Source: Chryseobacterium sp. (GTDB taxonomy: Bacteria > Bacteroidota > Bacteroidia > Flavobacteriales > Weeksellaceae). Taken from it: a DNA stretch of 40,952 nucleotides. The notes under the pieces are model-generated. The model saw only the letters and a list, made by a program, of their open reading frames with translations. It was not told the origin of the DNA and searched no databases. This document shows positions 17,379 through 26,272 of this stretch, piece by piece. The translations under genes were made by a program, and so were the position numbers. The stretch covers positions 1-40,952 of the forward strand of contig JAITMC010000016.1 in assembly GCA_031277615.1 (NCBI GenBank), in the 5' to 3' direction. Each line of letters begins with the position of its first letter. Positions within the stretch are counted from its first letter, which is position 1.

Positions 17379-18514
17379 GTTTACTGCATCCATATTATAT
17401 CATCGCAATGATCTATATGCTGTTTTTCAGCATTCAGGAAGTCTTCGGTAAAAAAGTAGACAAAAAATGGTTCTGGTATCTGGGGATTTATCTGATTATT
17501 CTTGTCGGATTCAGGGATAATGTAGGACCGGATATCGGAAGTTACAAAGGACTTTATATTTATTCCGATACCAAAAGCTATCAGAGTATCTTTATGAAGA
17601 TGCTGCATATGGAAGGTCCGGAGCATCTTGATGTGGAATGGCTGTACACCCTGATCAATAAGATCCTGCTGAATATTTTTAATGCACCGTTTTATATGCT
17701 TACCCTGGTTATTGGTATCCTTGCCATAACCTTTAAGATAGAATATACTGAAGATAATACCTTTTATCCCTTTACCTTTACCTTATTCATGTTTATCCCG
17801 AACTTTTTTGTGGGGGAAAGCGGACAGATCCGGCAGAATTTAGGAACGCTCATTGTTTATTTTGCGATACGCTATATCAAGGAACGGAAGTTCTGGCATT
17901 ACCTGTTTTTTATATTTCTGGGAGCGGGGATCCATAGCGTCTGCTATATGTTTCTTCCCATGTACTGGCTGGCCCGTGTACCGCTGAATAAGCCGATCAT
18001 GCTGGCAATGATCATTACCTCCGTATTTCTGTCTCCGTTTGAGGTATACCGTACTTTTGGTAATTTTCTGAATGATATGGCATCAGATAATATTATGGTA
18101 GAAGGTTTTAACGGGTATATGGATGAATCTGTACAGAGGCTGAATGGTGGTTTCGGGATCCCCGAGGGAATGATGGTGATTCTCACCTTCTTTCTGTTCG
18201 CATTTGACACCAAGATGAAAGAACTGTACCCCTACTATGAATACCACAGGAATTATGCGGTGATCGGGATCTGTTTTTATTTTATTTTCAGGAATAATCC
18301 TATATTTTCCTCGAGGCTTGCGGGAGCGTTTATTGCGTTTTCCTATATCATCATCATCAATTCTATGTATGTGGTCTCCGGTGGTGTTAAAAAAATGATT
18401 TATGCATTTATTATGGCGCTCGTCATTTTCAATTTTGTTGTTTTTGGATTTTTTAACAATATTAAGATCGGGAAATTCACGATAGATCTTTACAGAAATC
18501 ATATACTCCCATAA
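17375..18514 (+). CDS. EpsG-like polysaccharide polymerase family membrane protein
   Basis: This 379-residue protein has about ten transmembrane segments and the EpsG pattern. GFRDNVGPDIGSYKGLY (about 45-61) lies in the first loop and recalls the G-R/D-Y segment typical of the family. QIRQNLGTLIVYFAIRYI (about 151-168) and GAGIHSVCYMF (about 182-192) follow. EpsG proteins are thought to polymerise repeat units of exopolysaccharide in the inner membrane. The gene overlaps the preceding membrane protein by 4 bases and ends with a strong terminator. No glycosyltransferase or flippase genes are beside it, so the substrate is unclear. Confidence 0.85.
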   Translation: MSLLHPYYIIAMIYMLFFSIQEVFGKKVDKKWFWYLGIYLIILVGFRDNVGPDIGSYKGLYIYSDTKSYQSIFMKMLHMEGPEHLDVEWLYTLINKILLNIFNAPFYMLTLVIGILAITFKIEYTEDNTFYPFTFTLFMFIPNFFVGESGQIRQNLGTLIVYFAIRYIKERKFWHYLFFIFLGAGIHSVCYMFLPMYWLARVPLNKPIMLAMIITSVFLSPFEVYRTFGNFLNDMASDNIMVEGFNGYMDESVQRLNGGFGIPEGMMVILTFFLFAFDTKMKELYPYYEYHRNYAVIGICFYFIFRNNPIFSSRLAGAFIAFSYIIIINSMYVVSGGVKKMIYAFIMALVIFNFVVFGFFNNIKIGKFTIDLYRNHILP

Positions 18515-18540
18515 TCTCTTTTGGTGGAGTTATTTCATAC

Positions 18541-18567
18541 AAGACAGCCCTGGAGGCTGTCTTTTTT
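18541..18567 (+). terminator. Terminator after the EpsG-like gene
   Basis: AAGACAGCC (18541-18549) and GGCTGTCTT (18555-18563) form a 9-bp perfect stem with loop CTGGA, followed by six T. Confidence 0.92.
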
Positions 18568-18760
18568 ATGTTCTTTCAGACAGGGGTTTTTTCATTTTGT
18601 GGTATGTTTTGGAATGGTGTTTTTATATTGATAATGTTTTAATATTATTTAATTTATAACATAATGTTAATATTTTAAATTATTTATCACATAATAATGA
18701 TTATTTTTCTTTAAGGCTTAAAAGTTGTACTGCCTTTATCAAGCACACAACTCTAAGGAT

Positions 18761-21700
18761 ATGAAAAATTTGGTTAAAAATCTGGCGGCAATATTTTGCC
18801 TTGTGTCTGTAGGAATCTATGCTGGAGACAGGATAGAAAAAAATAATCGCTCTTATTCTGTACATTTTGCAGGAGTACAATACAAAAGAGATACATTGAA
18901 TAAGCCGCTTAATGGTCAACTCAATAAAAAGGTACCGGCCAGCCGGGACTGGACCAAAGCACCCAATAGTTATATCTTCGATCCGGCACTTCCCGGAGAC
19001 GGACTGCTTGTTCCTCTGAAAAAAGCTTTTGCCATGTGGAAAGAAGGCGGTTCTCTGAAGGCTAACGGAATTCCCACCGGAAAAATGAAGGCAGAAGTAT
19101 TGTGGGAAGATACCCACGGACTGATAAAATCAGCTCCTGATTATAGTCTGGAAATCACTGACTCCGGTGAAAATGGTAAAATCAGGGTCCCCATTAATAA
19201 AACAAAAAAGGGTAACGCGGTGGTTGCCCTTAAAGTAGACGGGGAAGTCTACTGGAGCTGGCACATCTGGGTAACGGATAATCCCGCAAGCGGATCTTCC
19301 TATAAAAGCTTTAACGATATAAAAAGAGTGCGAGCCGATGGAACAATAGAAGCCATTCCCGATTCAGATTGGGGTTGGATGGACCGTAATCTGGGAGCAT
19401 TAAGCAATTCTATTACGTCTTCAGACTGGAGCCGGAGTATAGGACTGCTTTACCAGTGGGGAAGAAAAGATCCTATTCCTCCTCTGATTACACGGGCGAA
19501 CGACTTTTATGAAGTATCGGGCTCCATAGGTAGGGTGAGACACAGGGGAGCAAAGAACTTTATGAATGCCACCAATATTGACGCCCTCACAAAATTTGTT
19601 TTACTTTCCAATGCTGAAGTCAGCAAAAACATAATACTTTCGGTAAGAAACCCGCTAAGCCTGATCTATGTAAATAAAGATGACAACAGCGGGCAGGCCT
19701 ATTACAATAACAATGTAAACCTGCCGGTCAACTGGTTCGGAAGAGCGTCCGGCATGGCAGACAACAAGCTTTCTGAGCTTAATTTATGGTCTGATAATTC
19801 ACAGGGAAGAATCAGTACAGGATACAATAACGACGGCAGTGCACAGCCTTACAGAGATAAATCTCCATATGATCCCTGTCCGAACGGATGGAGGATTCCA
19901 TCCATGCTGGTGGCTAACCTCGCCTCACAATCCTATACCGATGATATCAGAATCGACTTTTCCCCTTTTGGAGTCCGAACTAATATGCCCAAAAATGTTT
20001 TTGAAGCCAACCGGTATCAGATTATTAAACCTACAGATATGGGAATGCCTGCATTTATGACAGGTTTTCGGGTATATCCCAATTTAGGATTTGATCTTTC
20101 CAACGTGGGCGGTTTTGATATGGGGAAATTTCCCGGAACCGGCCAGCTGATCAGGAATGCCCATCAGGGCCAGTATAGTGATCAGCACCACACCGCATTG
20201 TGGACAGCAACACTGGCCAGGCATTTTGATGCTTCTCCTACAGTAACCGTCAGAGGATTATCAATGATCCCGGATAAAGGTCAGCCCGATATTCCGGACC
20301 CGGCATATCCTAATATTAAAGGACGTTTCTATTATTTGCCAATGGCGGGAATGTATACCTCTGATGCCAACGGTTGCCGCTGTATAAAAGATCCGCTGTA
20401 TGCCGTAAATGATTATGATTTTCCTACGGAATATTTAACGGCACCTACGGAATACAGAGAAGGAATAGATAGTCCTAACACCTACCAGGCTGTGAAAAGC
20501 GGGCAGCCTTTTACCGTTGAAATTCCTGTATCCAAAGCTTTTTCTATGCAGAGCCAGATACTGAACAATCCTGCAGTACTGGACCCCACCGGCTTTAGCA
20601 GCCTGAAAGCAAATGTATTGTGGACAACCAATACAAACCTTGTCAGCAGGATTTCCGTGATTAATCCTTCGCCGTCTTCATTACAGGATCTGGGAAATTC
20701 AAAAATTTCGGTACAGATTAATCCTAATCAAAGCGGAAATGCAGTAGTAACCCTTCATAACAGAAGTATTTCAGGACCGGTATACTGGAGCTGGCATGTC
20801 TGGATCACCGATACGCCTTTAGGGGTTTACAGCTACACGACAGAAATTCCCGCACTGGAAGCAACGAATTATGTAAATTACGTTAACAAGGCTGACGTTG
20901 TCTTAAAAACTGAATTTATGGACCGGAACCTCGGAGCAACAGATGTTTTTCCTTTTGTTGCCAATCCGCTCACTCCGAATACGGCAGAGCTGGCGAAGAT
21001 CAGGGCATCTGCCGGGCTGCATTATCAGTGGGGAAGAAAAGATCCTATTCCTGTCTTTCAGAATGCTGATAACAGAAGTACGTATAATATTTTCCTGGGA
21101 ACGGCTTCGGAGAACGGCACCATAGCATACACCACCCTTACCCCGGCTGTGTACAATAATCTGGCGGGAAGTTATATTGTTCCGTTCAATACCTATGCAG
21201 CTGCTTCAAACGTGCAGGATACAGACCGGCCTTCGGAAAAAATCGCAAAAATACTATCCTATGCTGTGCAAAATCCTCTGGTATATATGATCCCGAGTTC
21301 TTTTGCTTCTTTCAACAGTGGGAATCCCAACTATACCAATGGGACAGACTGGCTTTCTGCAGAGCCGAACCTGATGCCGGACCGGTGGGGGCACGGAGGT
21401 AAAAAATCACCTTTTGACCCTTGTCCTGAAGGCTGGAGAATTCCCGATCTTACGAGCGTTTCTATTGTTGGAGCTCAGGATTTCGGACAGACTCCATGGT
21501 ATAAGAAAGATAAGAATATAGCGAGCTCCTACAGTGCTATTACGGATTATGCAGGCGTAAGAGTCAGAAATCCTTCTACCACCTCTACCATTGGTTATAT
21601 GTTCATCAATGCATCCTATGTTACAGGAACGTATCCCGATGCAGGCTCCAGAGGATTCAGGAGCGTAATAGGAAATCAAACTGCTCAGGGCACATTTGGA

Positions 21701-22204
21701 ATGATTAATTATCAGTATCCCGGAGTGTGGACAGGTGCTCTGGTTTCCAATTATCTTGGAAGACCTGTGAATATATTATTCGACGCAGCTTCCACGGCAA
21801 ACCGTTTTATTGCTTTCCATGATAATAATGACCCGTATTTCGGGATGAGCTGCCGCTGTGTAAAAATAAAATACGACGCGGAGGGAATAGAAGAGGGACC
21901 TATTCCATCTTCTCAGGTGAGAACGATGTCCTTCAATAAGCTGCCTGCTGTTCTCGGGGTTTCAGAAATCAAAGAATCGGAAGAGCATAAAATGGTTTTG
22001 TTTCCAAGTCCGGTCAAAGATTTTCTTTATATCAGGGCGGAAGAAGACAAAGAATATTTTTACCAGATTTATAGCTTATCCGGACAATTGGTGAAATCAG
22101 GTAAGTTTGAAAATAAAAGAGCAGATATTTCTTCTCTTGTCTCAGGGGTGTACCTGATAAAAATAAATAACTCTGAGCTTATTACGAAAATTATTAAACA
22201 ATAA
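18761..22204 (+). CDS. T9SS-exported surface protein with two FISUMP-like repeats
   Basis: The ATG at 18761 gives 1147 residues and a signal peptide (MKNLVKNLAAIFCLVSVGIYAG); the open frame extends 36 bases further only from a TTG. Two copies of one long module follow. YWSWHIWVTD occurs near 163 and YWSWHVWITD near 673; MDRNLGA near 206 and 719; YQWGRKDPIP near 230 and 755; DPCPxGWRIP near 370 and 885; and a CRC motif near 537 and 1028. The offset is about 490-525 residues. The motifs resemble Fibrobacter major paralogous domains found in Bacteroidetes surface proteins. The last 75 residues (VLFPSPVKDFLYI ... SGVYLIKI ... KIIKQ) are a type A T9SS sorting domain, so it is likely secreted across the outer membrane and anchored or released. 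Function unknown. Confidence 0.88.
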   Translation: MKNLVKNLAAIFCLVSVGIYAGDRIEKNNRSYSVHFAGVQYKRDTLNKPLNGQLNKKVPASRDWTKAPNSYIFDPALPGDGLLVPLKKAFAMWKEGGSLKANGIPTGKMKAEVLWEDTHGLIKSAPDYSLEITDSGENGKIRVPINKTKKGNAVVALKVDGEVYWSWHIWVTDNPASGSSYKSFNDIKRVRADGTIEAIPDSDWGWMDRNLGALSNSITSSDWSRSIGLLYQWGRKDPIPPLITRANDFYEVSGSIGRVRHRGAKNFMNATNIDALTKFVLLSNAEVSKNIILSVRNPLSLIYVNKDDNSGQAYYNNNVNLPVNWFGRASGMADNKLSELNLWSDNSQGRISTGYNNDGSAQPYRDKSPYDPCPNGWRIPSMLVANLASQSYTDDIRIDFSPFGVRTNMPKNVFEANRYQIIKPTDMGMPAFMTGFRVYPNLGFDLSNVGGFDMGKFPGTGQLIRNAHQGQYSDQHHTALWTATLARHFDASPTVTVRGLSMIPDKGQPDIPDPAYPNIKGRFYYLPMAGMYTSDANGCRCIKDPLYAVNDYDFPTEYLTAPTEYREGIDSPNTYQAVKSGQPFTVEIPVSKAFSMQSQILNNPAVLDPTGFSSLKANVLWTTNTNLVSRISVINPSPSSLQDLGNSKISVQINPNQSGNAVVTLHNRSISGPVYWSWHVWITDTPLGVYSYTTEIPALEATNYVNYVNKADVVLKTEFMDRNLGATDVFPFVANPLTPNTAELAKIRASAGLHYQWGRKDPIPVFQNADNRSTYNIFLGTASENGTIAYTTLTPAVYNNLAGSYIVPFNTYAAASNVQDTDRPSEKIAKILSYAVQNPLVYMIPSSFASFNSGNPNYTNGTDWLSAEPNLMPDRWGHGGKKSPFDPCPEGWRIPDLTSVSIVGAQDFGQTPWYKKDKNIASSYSAITDYAGVRVRNPSTTSTIGYMFINASYVTGTYPDAGSRGFRSVIGNQTAQGTFGMINYQYPGVWTGALVSNYLGRPVNILFDAASTANRFIAFHDNNDPYFGMSCRCVKIKYDAEGIEEGPIPSSQVRTMSFNKLPAVLGVSEIKESEEHKMVLFPSPVKDFLYIRAEEDKEYFYQIYSLSGQLVKSGKFENKRADISSLVSGVYLIKINNSELITKIIKQ

Positions 22205-22224
22205 CATATATATAAGGAATATAC

Positions 22225-22259
22225 AAAAAAGCAGGGCAACAAAATGTTCTGCTTTTTTT
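22225..22259 (+). terminator. Terminator after the T9SS surface protein
   Basis: AAAAAAGCAGGGC (22225-22237) and the GTTCTGC-T(7) arm (22246-22259) pair with two G-U wobbles around an A-rich loop and end in a T run. Confidence 0.75.
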
Positions 22260-22441
22260 GATGGGAAATACGCTTCATCTATCAGCATTGATGAAAAATT
22301 CTATAGCTCCGTTGGTTTTTAAGCTAAATGATGGACTGTAAAGGACTTGCTTCTCTCTGAAATGGTATTTCAGTCAACAGTTAAACGCACCTGATTGCCA
22401 AATAAAACAGAGATAACAAAATGTATATAATAAAAAAGCTT

Positions 22442-22449
22442 TACTTTTG
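22442..22449 (+). promoter_or_regulatory. topA promoter -7 element
   Basis: TACTTTTG followed by C is a perfect TAnnTTTG element only 13 bases before the topA ATG at 22463. The transcript would have a leader of a few bases. No -33 TTTG is seen at the expected distance. Confidence 0.65.
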
Positions 22450-22462
22450 CAAAAATTTTAGA

Positions 22463-25042
22463 ATGTCGAAAAATTTAGTAATCGTAGAGTCCCCGGCAAA
22501 AGCAAAAACTATTCAGAAATATTTAGGAAAGGATTTTGAAGTGAAATCCAGTTTCGGACATATCCGTGATTTGCCTAAAAAAGGAATGGGAATAGACCTT
22601 GCCACCTTTGATCCGGATTACGAGGTTTCTGCAGACAAAAAGAAATTGGTAACAGAGCTTAAAGCCGCTGTGAAAAAAGCAGAAATGGTATGGCTTGCTT
22701 CCGATGAAGACCGTGAAGGGGAAGCTATTGCCTGGCACCTTGCGGACGAATTGAAATTAAAGCCTGAAAACAGAAAAAGAATCGTTTTCCACGAGATTAC
22801 TAAAAATGCCATTCTAAAAGCTATTGAAAATCCAAGAGATATAGATCAGAATCTTGTAAATGCCCAACAGGCGAGAAGAGTTCTGGACAGAATCGTAGGG
22901 TTTGAAATGTCTCCGGTTCTCTGGAAAAAAGTAAAACCGGGACTTTCTGCCGGTAGAGTTCAGTCGGTAGCCGTAAGGTTGATCGTAGAAAGAGAAAAAG
23001 AGATCCGTGAATTTGTACCGAAAGCAAGCTTTAAGCTGGACGGGATCTTTTTAAATAAAACCGAGCAGGAAATTGCGGCCAAACTGAAAAAAGATTTTGA
23101 AAAAGAAGAAGAAGCAGAAAAATTTCTTGAGCAGGCCAAAACAACAGAATTCAAAGTTCTGAATGTTGAAACAAGACCGGGAACCCGTTCTGCATCAGCT
23201 CCTTTTACCACATCAACCCTACAGCAGGAAGCTTCCTCAAGACTGGGATATAATGTGACCAATACCATGCGTCTGGCACAGAGACTGTACGAAGAAGGGT
23301 ATATTACCTATATGAGAACAGACTCTGTAAATCTTTCTCAGGAAGCCATTGAAGGCGCTAAAAAGCAGATCACCTCAGAATATGGGGCAGAATATTCTGC
23401 ACCAAGAAACTATACTACAAAATCAGCATCGGCACAGGAGGCTCACGAAGCAATCCGTCCTACCGATTTCGGTGTGAAAAGCATCGGGGATGCCCAGCTG
23501 AATAAATTATACCAGTTAATCTACAGAAGAACACTGGCTTCTCAGATGGCGAATGCCAAAATTGAGAAAACCGTTATTGAAATAGGAAATGCTTCACTAC
23601 CGCAACATTTTGAGGCACAGGGAGAAGTTATTATTTTTGATGGTTTCCTGAAAGCTTACGGCATTGTAAAGACAGAAGACGATGATGATGAAAACAACGA
23701 GAAACTCTTACCAAAAGTAAGTGTAGGTGAAGTGTTGAGCTATAAGACGATCACAGCTTCTGAGAAATTCACGAAGCCAAGTGCCCGTTATACGGAAGCA
23801 GGATTGGTAAGAAAGCTTGAAGAACTGGGAATCGGGCGTCCTTCTACATATGCACCAACGATCCAGACCATTCAGAACAGAGAATATGTGGATAAGCGCG
23901 AAATTGAACCGCAGACCCGCGAAGTGATCAGAATGTCTTTGGCAAAAGATAAGATTAAAAAAGCCGTTCTGGATGAAAAATTCGGAGGCGATAAAAATAA
24001 ATTTGTTCCTACTGATATAGGAGAGGTAGTGAATGACTTCCTGACCGATAACTTCAAGGAAATCCTCGATTACGGGTTTACCGCCAGGGTAGAAGAAGGA
24101 TTCGATGAGATTGCCAACGGAGATCAGAAATGGAAGGAAATGATGACGAATTTCTATTCCAAATTCCATCCGAGAATTGAAGATGTGGAAGAAAATGCAG
24201 ACCGTGCCACAGGAGACCGCCTTCTGGGAGTTGATCCGAAAACAGGTAAAAACGTTCATGCAAGAATCGGAAGATTCGGGGCGATGATCCAGATCGGAGA
24301 AACAGATGATGAAGAGAAACCGGTATTTGCGTCATTGATGGCCGGACAGAATATTGTAACCATCACTTTTGAGGAAGCCATGGAGCTTTTCAAACTTCCT
24401 TTTGAACTGAATGATTTTGAAGGTCAGGCTGTTTCTGTGGGAGTGGGAAGATTCGGACCTTATGTAAAATGGGGCGAAACATTCATCAGTATCCCGAAAG
24501 GAGAAGATCCGCTGTCGGTAGATCAGACGCGTGCAGAAGAGATCATCCATGAAAAGAAAAAAGCTGATGCTCCGATTGCAACGTATAAAGGTGAGCCGGT
24601 AACAAAAGGTTCCGGAAGGTTCGGGCCGTTCATTAAATACAGAGATATTTTTGTAAACGTTCCTAAAAGATATAATTTCGAAAACCTTTCTCAAAGTGAT
24701 ATCAATGAATTGATTGATGCCAAGCTTGAAAAAGAAGCGAACCGCTATATCCAGCAGTGGGAAAAAGAAAAAATTTCCATTGAAAACGGAAGATGGGGCC
24801 CGTTTGTGAAGTTCGGAAAAGCCATGTTCAAAATTCCGAAGAAAAAAGATGATACCAAATATGATGCTGAAGAACTGAAAGAAGTTTCTTTGGATGAAGT
24901 AAAAAAATGGATCACCGATCAGGATAAGAACGCTTTTGCTGAAAAGAAAAAGCCCGCAGCAAAGAAAACAGCAACTGTGAAGAAAGCAGCTACTGCTAAA
25001 AAGACTACCGCTGCCAAAAAACCTGCTGCCAAAAAGAAGTAA
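22463..25042 (+). CDS. topA: DNA topoisomerase I
   Basis: This type IA topoisomerase has 859 residues and relaxes negative supercoils. The start at 22463 (MSKNLVIVESPAKAKT) is chosen because a -7 promoter element lies inside the longer open frame. The N-terminal Toprim domain carries SDEDREGEAIAWHL (about 79-92). The catalytic Tyr is in YITYMRTDS (Y283), and the conserved GIGRPSTYAPTI segment follows in domain I/III. The C-terminal region holds four repeats of the GRFGP(F/Y)(V/I)K type in place of zinc fingers (for example GRFGAMIQIG and GRWGPFVKFG). It ends in a Lys/Ala-rich tail of about 35 residues that probably adds DNA binding. It is a housekeeping gene with its own strong terminator. 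Confidence 0.97.
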   Translation: MSKNLVIVESPAKAKTIQKYLGKDFEVKSSFGHIRDLPKKGMGIDLATFDPDYEVSADKKKLVTELKAAVKKAEMVWLASDEDREGEAIAWHLADELKLKPENRKRIVFHEITKNAILKAIENPRDIDQNLVNAQQARRVLDRIVGFEMSPVLWKKVKPGLSAGRVQSVAVRLIVEREKEIREFVPKASFKLDGIFLNKTEQEIAAKLKKDFEKEEEAEKFLEQAKTTEFKVLNVETRPGTRSASAPFTTSTLQQEASSRLGYNVTNTMRLAQRLYEEGYITYMRTDSVNLSQEAIEGAKKQITSEYGAEYSAPRNYTTKSASAQEAHEAIRPTDFGVKSIGDAQLNKLYQLIYRRTLASQMANAKIEKTVIEIGNASLPQHFEAQGEVIIFDGFLKAYGIVKTEDDDDENNEKLLPKVSVGEVLSYKTITASEKFTKPSARYTEAGLVRKLEELGIGRPSTYAPTIQTIQNREYVDKREIEPQTREVIRMSLAKDKIKKAVLDEKFGGDKNKFVPTDIGEVVNDFLTDNFKEILDYGFTARVEEGFDEIANGDQKWKEMMTNFYSKFHPRIEDVEENADRATGDRLLGVDPKTGKNVHARIGRFGAMIQIGETDDEEKPVFASLMAGQNIVTITFEEAMELFKLPFELNDFEGQAVSVGVGRFGPYVKWGETFISIPKGEDPLSVDQTRAEEIIHEKKKADAPIATYKGEPVTKGSGRFGPFIKYRDIFVNVPKRYNFENLSQSDINELIDAKLEKEANRYIQQWEKEKISIENGRWGPFVKFGKAMFKIPKKKDDTKYDAEELKEVSLDEVKKWITDQDKNAFAEKKKPAAKKTATVKKAATAKKTTAAKKPAAKKK

Positions 25043-25059
25043 TCATAATAAAAACATAC

Positions 25060-25096
25060 AAAGCCGTTAACCAGACATGTTAACGGCTTTTTTTAT
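25060..25096 (+). terminator. topA terminator
   Basis: AAAGCCGTTAAC (25060-25071) and GTTAACGGCTTT (25079-25090) form a 12-bp perfect stem with a 7-base loop, followed by a T run. Confidence 0.94.
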
Positions 25097-25139
25097 GGTC
25101 AAAAACAATACTTAATGCAGACTTGCTACGGTTTTTTTG

Positions 25140-25147
25140 TATGTTTG
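25140..25147 (+). promoter_or_regulatory. Possible -7 element before the arginase-fold gene
   Basis: TATGTTTG matches TAnnTTTG and lies 45 bases before the ATG at 25193 and after the topA terminator. The base after it is T rather than C, and no well-spaced -33 element is visible. Confidence 0.45.
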
Positions 25148-25192
25148 TTCTATTAAAAAAATATCACGTTCCCCAATTTTTTGAATTAAAAT

Positions 25193-26260
25193 ATGGATTT
25201 TGAAGATTTTATCATTTCACCAAGAAGTTTCAAAACAGAAAGCTGGCAGATAGGAAGCCGGATCACCAAAAATATTAAAGAAGACAGCATTGTTCTTCTC
25301 TTTGTCTCAGATTACAGAGGGACGGACGGAGATGCGGAAGTACAGGACTTTACGGCGATAAGAAAAGAATTTTATAAACTTTCCCAGCTCGATTTTGAAA
25401 TTCCTGTTGTGGATCTTGGAGATCTGGTGTCGGGAAAATCAGTTCAGGATACCCATTATATTTTACAGGAAGTATTATCTGCCTGCCATTACAAAAGAGC
25501 AATTCCGGTAATTATCGGAGGTTCCAATGACTTTGCTTTTTCTCTTTTTTCAACCCTGAACTTTCATCAGAAAAACATCAGCTATACACAGATCAGCAAT
25601 ATTATTTCTCTTCAGCAGGGTGAAAAGATCAATGAGCATACATTTCTGGGGAAGATTCTGGGCTCCAAAAATTTTTCCATTAAAAACTATCATCATTTAG
25701 GGTATCAGAAACACCTTAACGAAGCAGATTCCGTAAAGCTCATCAAAGAAGTACAGTTTGACATCATCCGTCTTGCCGAAATGATGAATTCCACGGAAAA
25801 AACAGAACCTTTCTTCCGGAAAGCTGACCTGGTTACGGTGAACTGTGATGCCATTGAGAGTTTTGGCGAGCCATTTTCTGTAAATCCACAGGTAAACGGA
25901 CTAAACCGCAGGGAGATCTGCGCTTACATGAAAGAGATAGGCTTGAGCAGCAACCTGAAGTCTGTAGGAATCTTTAACTACAATATTTATTCTGAAAACC
26001 AGCTGAACCACCAGTTGCTGGCCCAGATGATCTGGTATCTTATTGAAGGCATCAATATTCAGAGATCGCATCCGAAAGAAAGGCAGTACGAGCTGTTTTA
26101 TGTTCTGATCGGAGAAGATCAGTATGCTTTCAAAAGGGATACATTCAGTAATTTATGGTATTTTGGTGACGATGAAAATATAGAAAACTGTGTTCCCTGC
26201 TCAAAAAGAGATTTTGAAGAAGCCAAAAGAGGAATGCTCAATCCGCGGTTAACCTTTTAA
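25193..26260 (+). CDS. Arginase-fold protein lacking the metal ligands
   Basis: This 355-residue protein has the layout of the arginase/formiminoglutamase family. VIIGGSNDFAFSLF (107-120) takes the place of GGDHS, YTQISNIISL (131-140) sits where DAHxD is expected, and LVTVNCDAIESFG takes the place of SxDxDxxDP. Most of the Asp and His residues that bind the two manganese ions in true arginases are missing, so ureohydrolase activity is unlikely. Such proteins are often annotated as formimidoylglutamase in Flavobacteriia. It follows topA and its terminator, and it precedes the SGNH hydrolase gene by 12 bases. It may be a structural or regulatory pseudoenzyme; the role is unknown. Confidence 0.82.
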   Translation: MDFEDFIISPRSFKTESWQIGSRITKNIKEDSIVLLFVSDYRGTDGDAEVQDFTAIRKEFYKLSQLDFEIPVVDLGDLVSGKSVQDTHYILQEVLSACHYKRAIPVIIGGSNDFAFSLFSTLNFHQKNISYTQISNIISLQQGEKINEHTFLGKILGSKNFSIKNYHHLGYQKHLNEADSVKLIKEVQFDIIRLAEMMNSTEKTEPFFRKADLVTVNCDAIESFGEPFSVNPQVNGLNRREICAYMKEIGLSSNLKSVGIFNYNIYSENQLNHQLLAQMIWYLIEGINIQRSHPKERQYELFYVLIGEDQYAFKRDTFSNLWYFGDDENIENCVPCSKRDFEEAKRGMLNPRLTF

Positions 26261-26272
26261 CCATACACACAG

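Noticed and set aside
23708-24259. A 183-codon minus-strand open frame inside topA
   Set aside because: It lies wholly antisense to a strongly conserved enzyme, and its sequence is a reverse-strand shadow with no recognisable motif.
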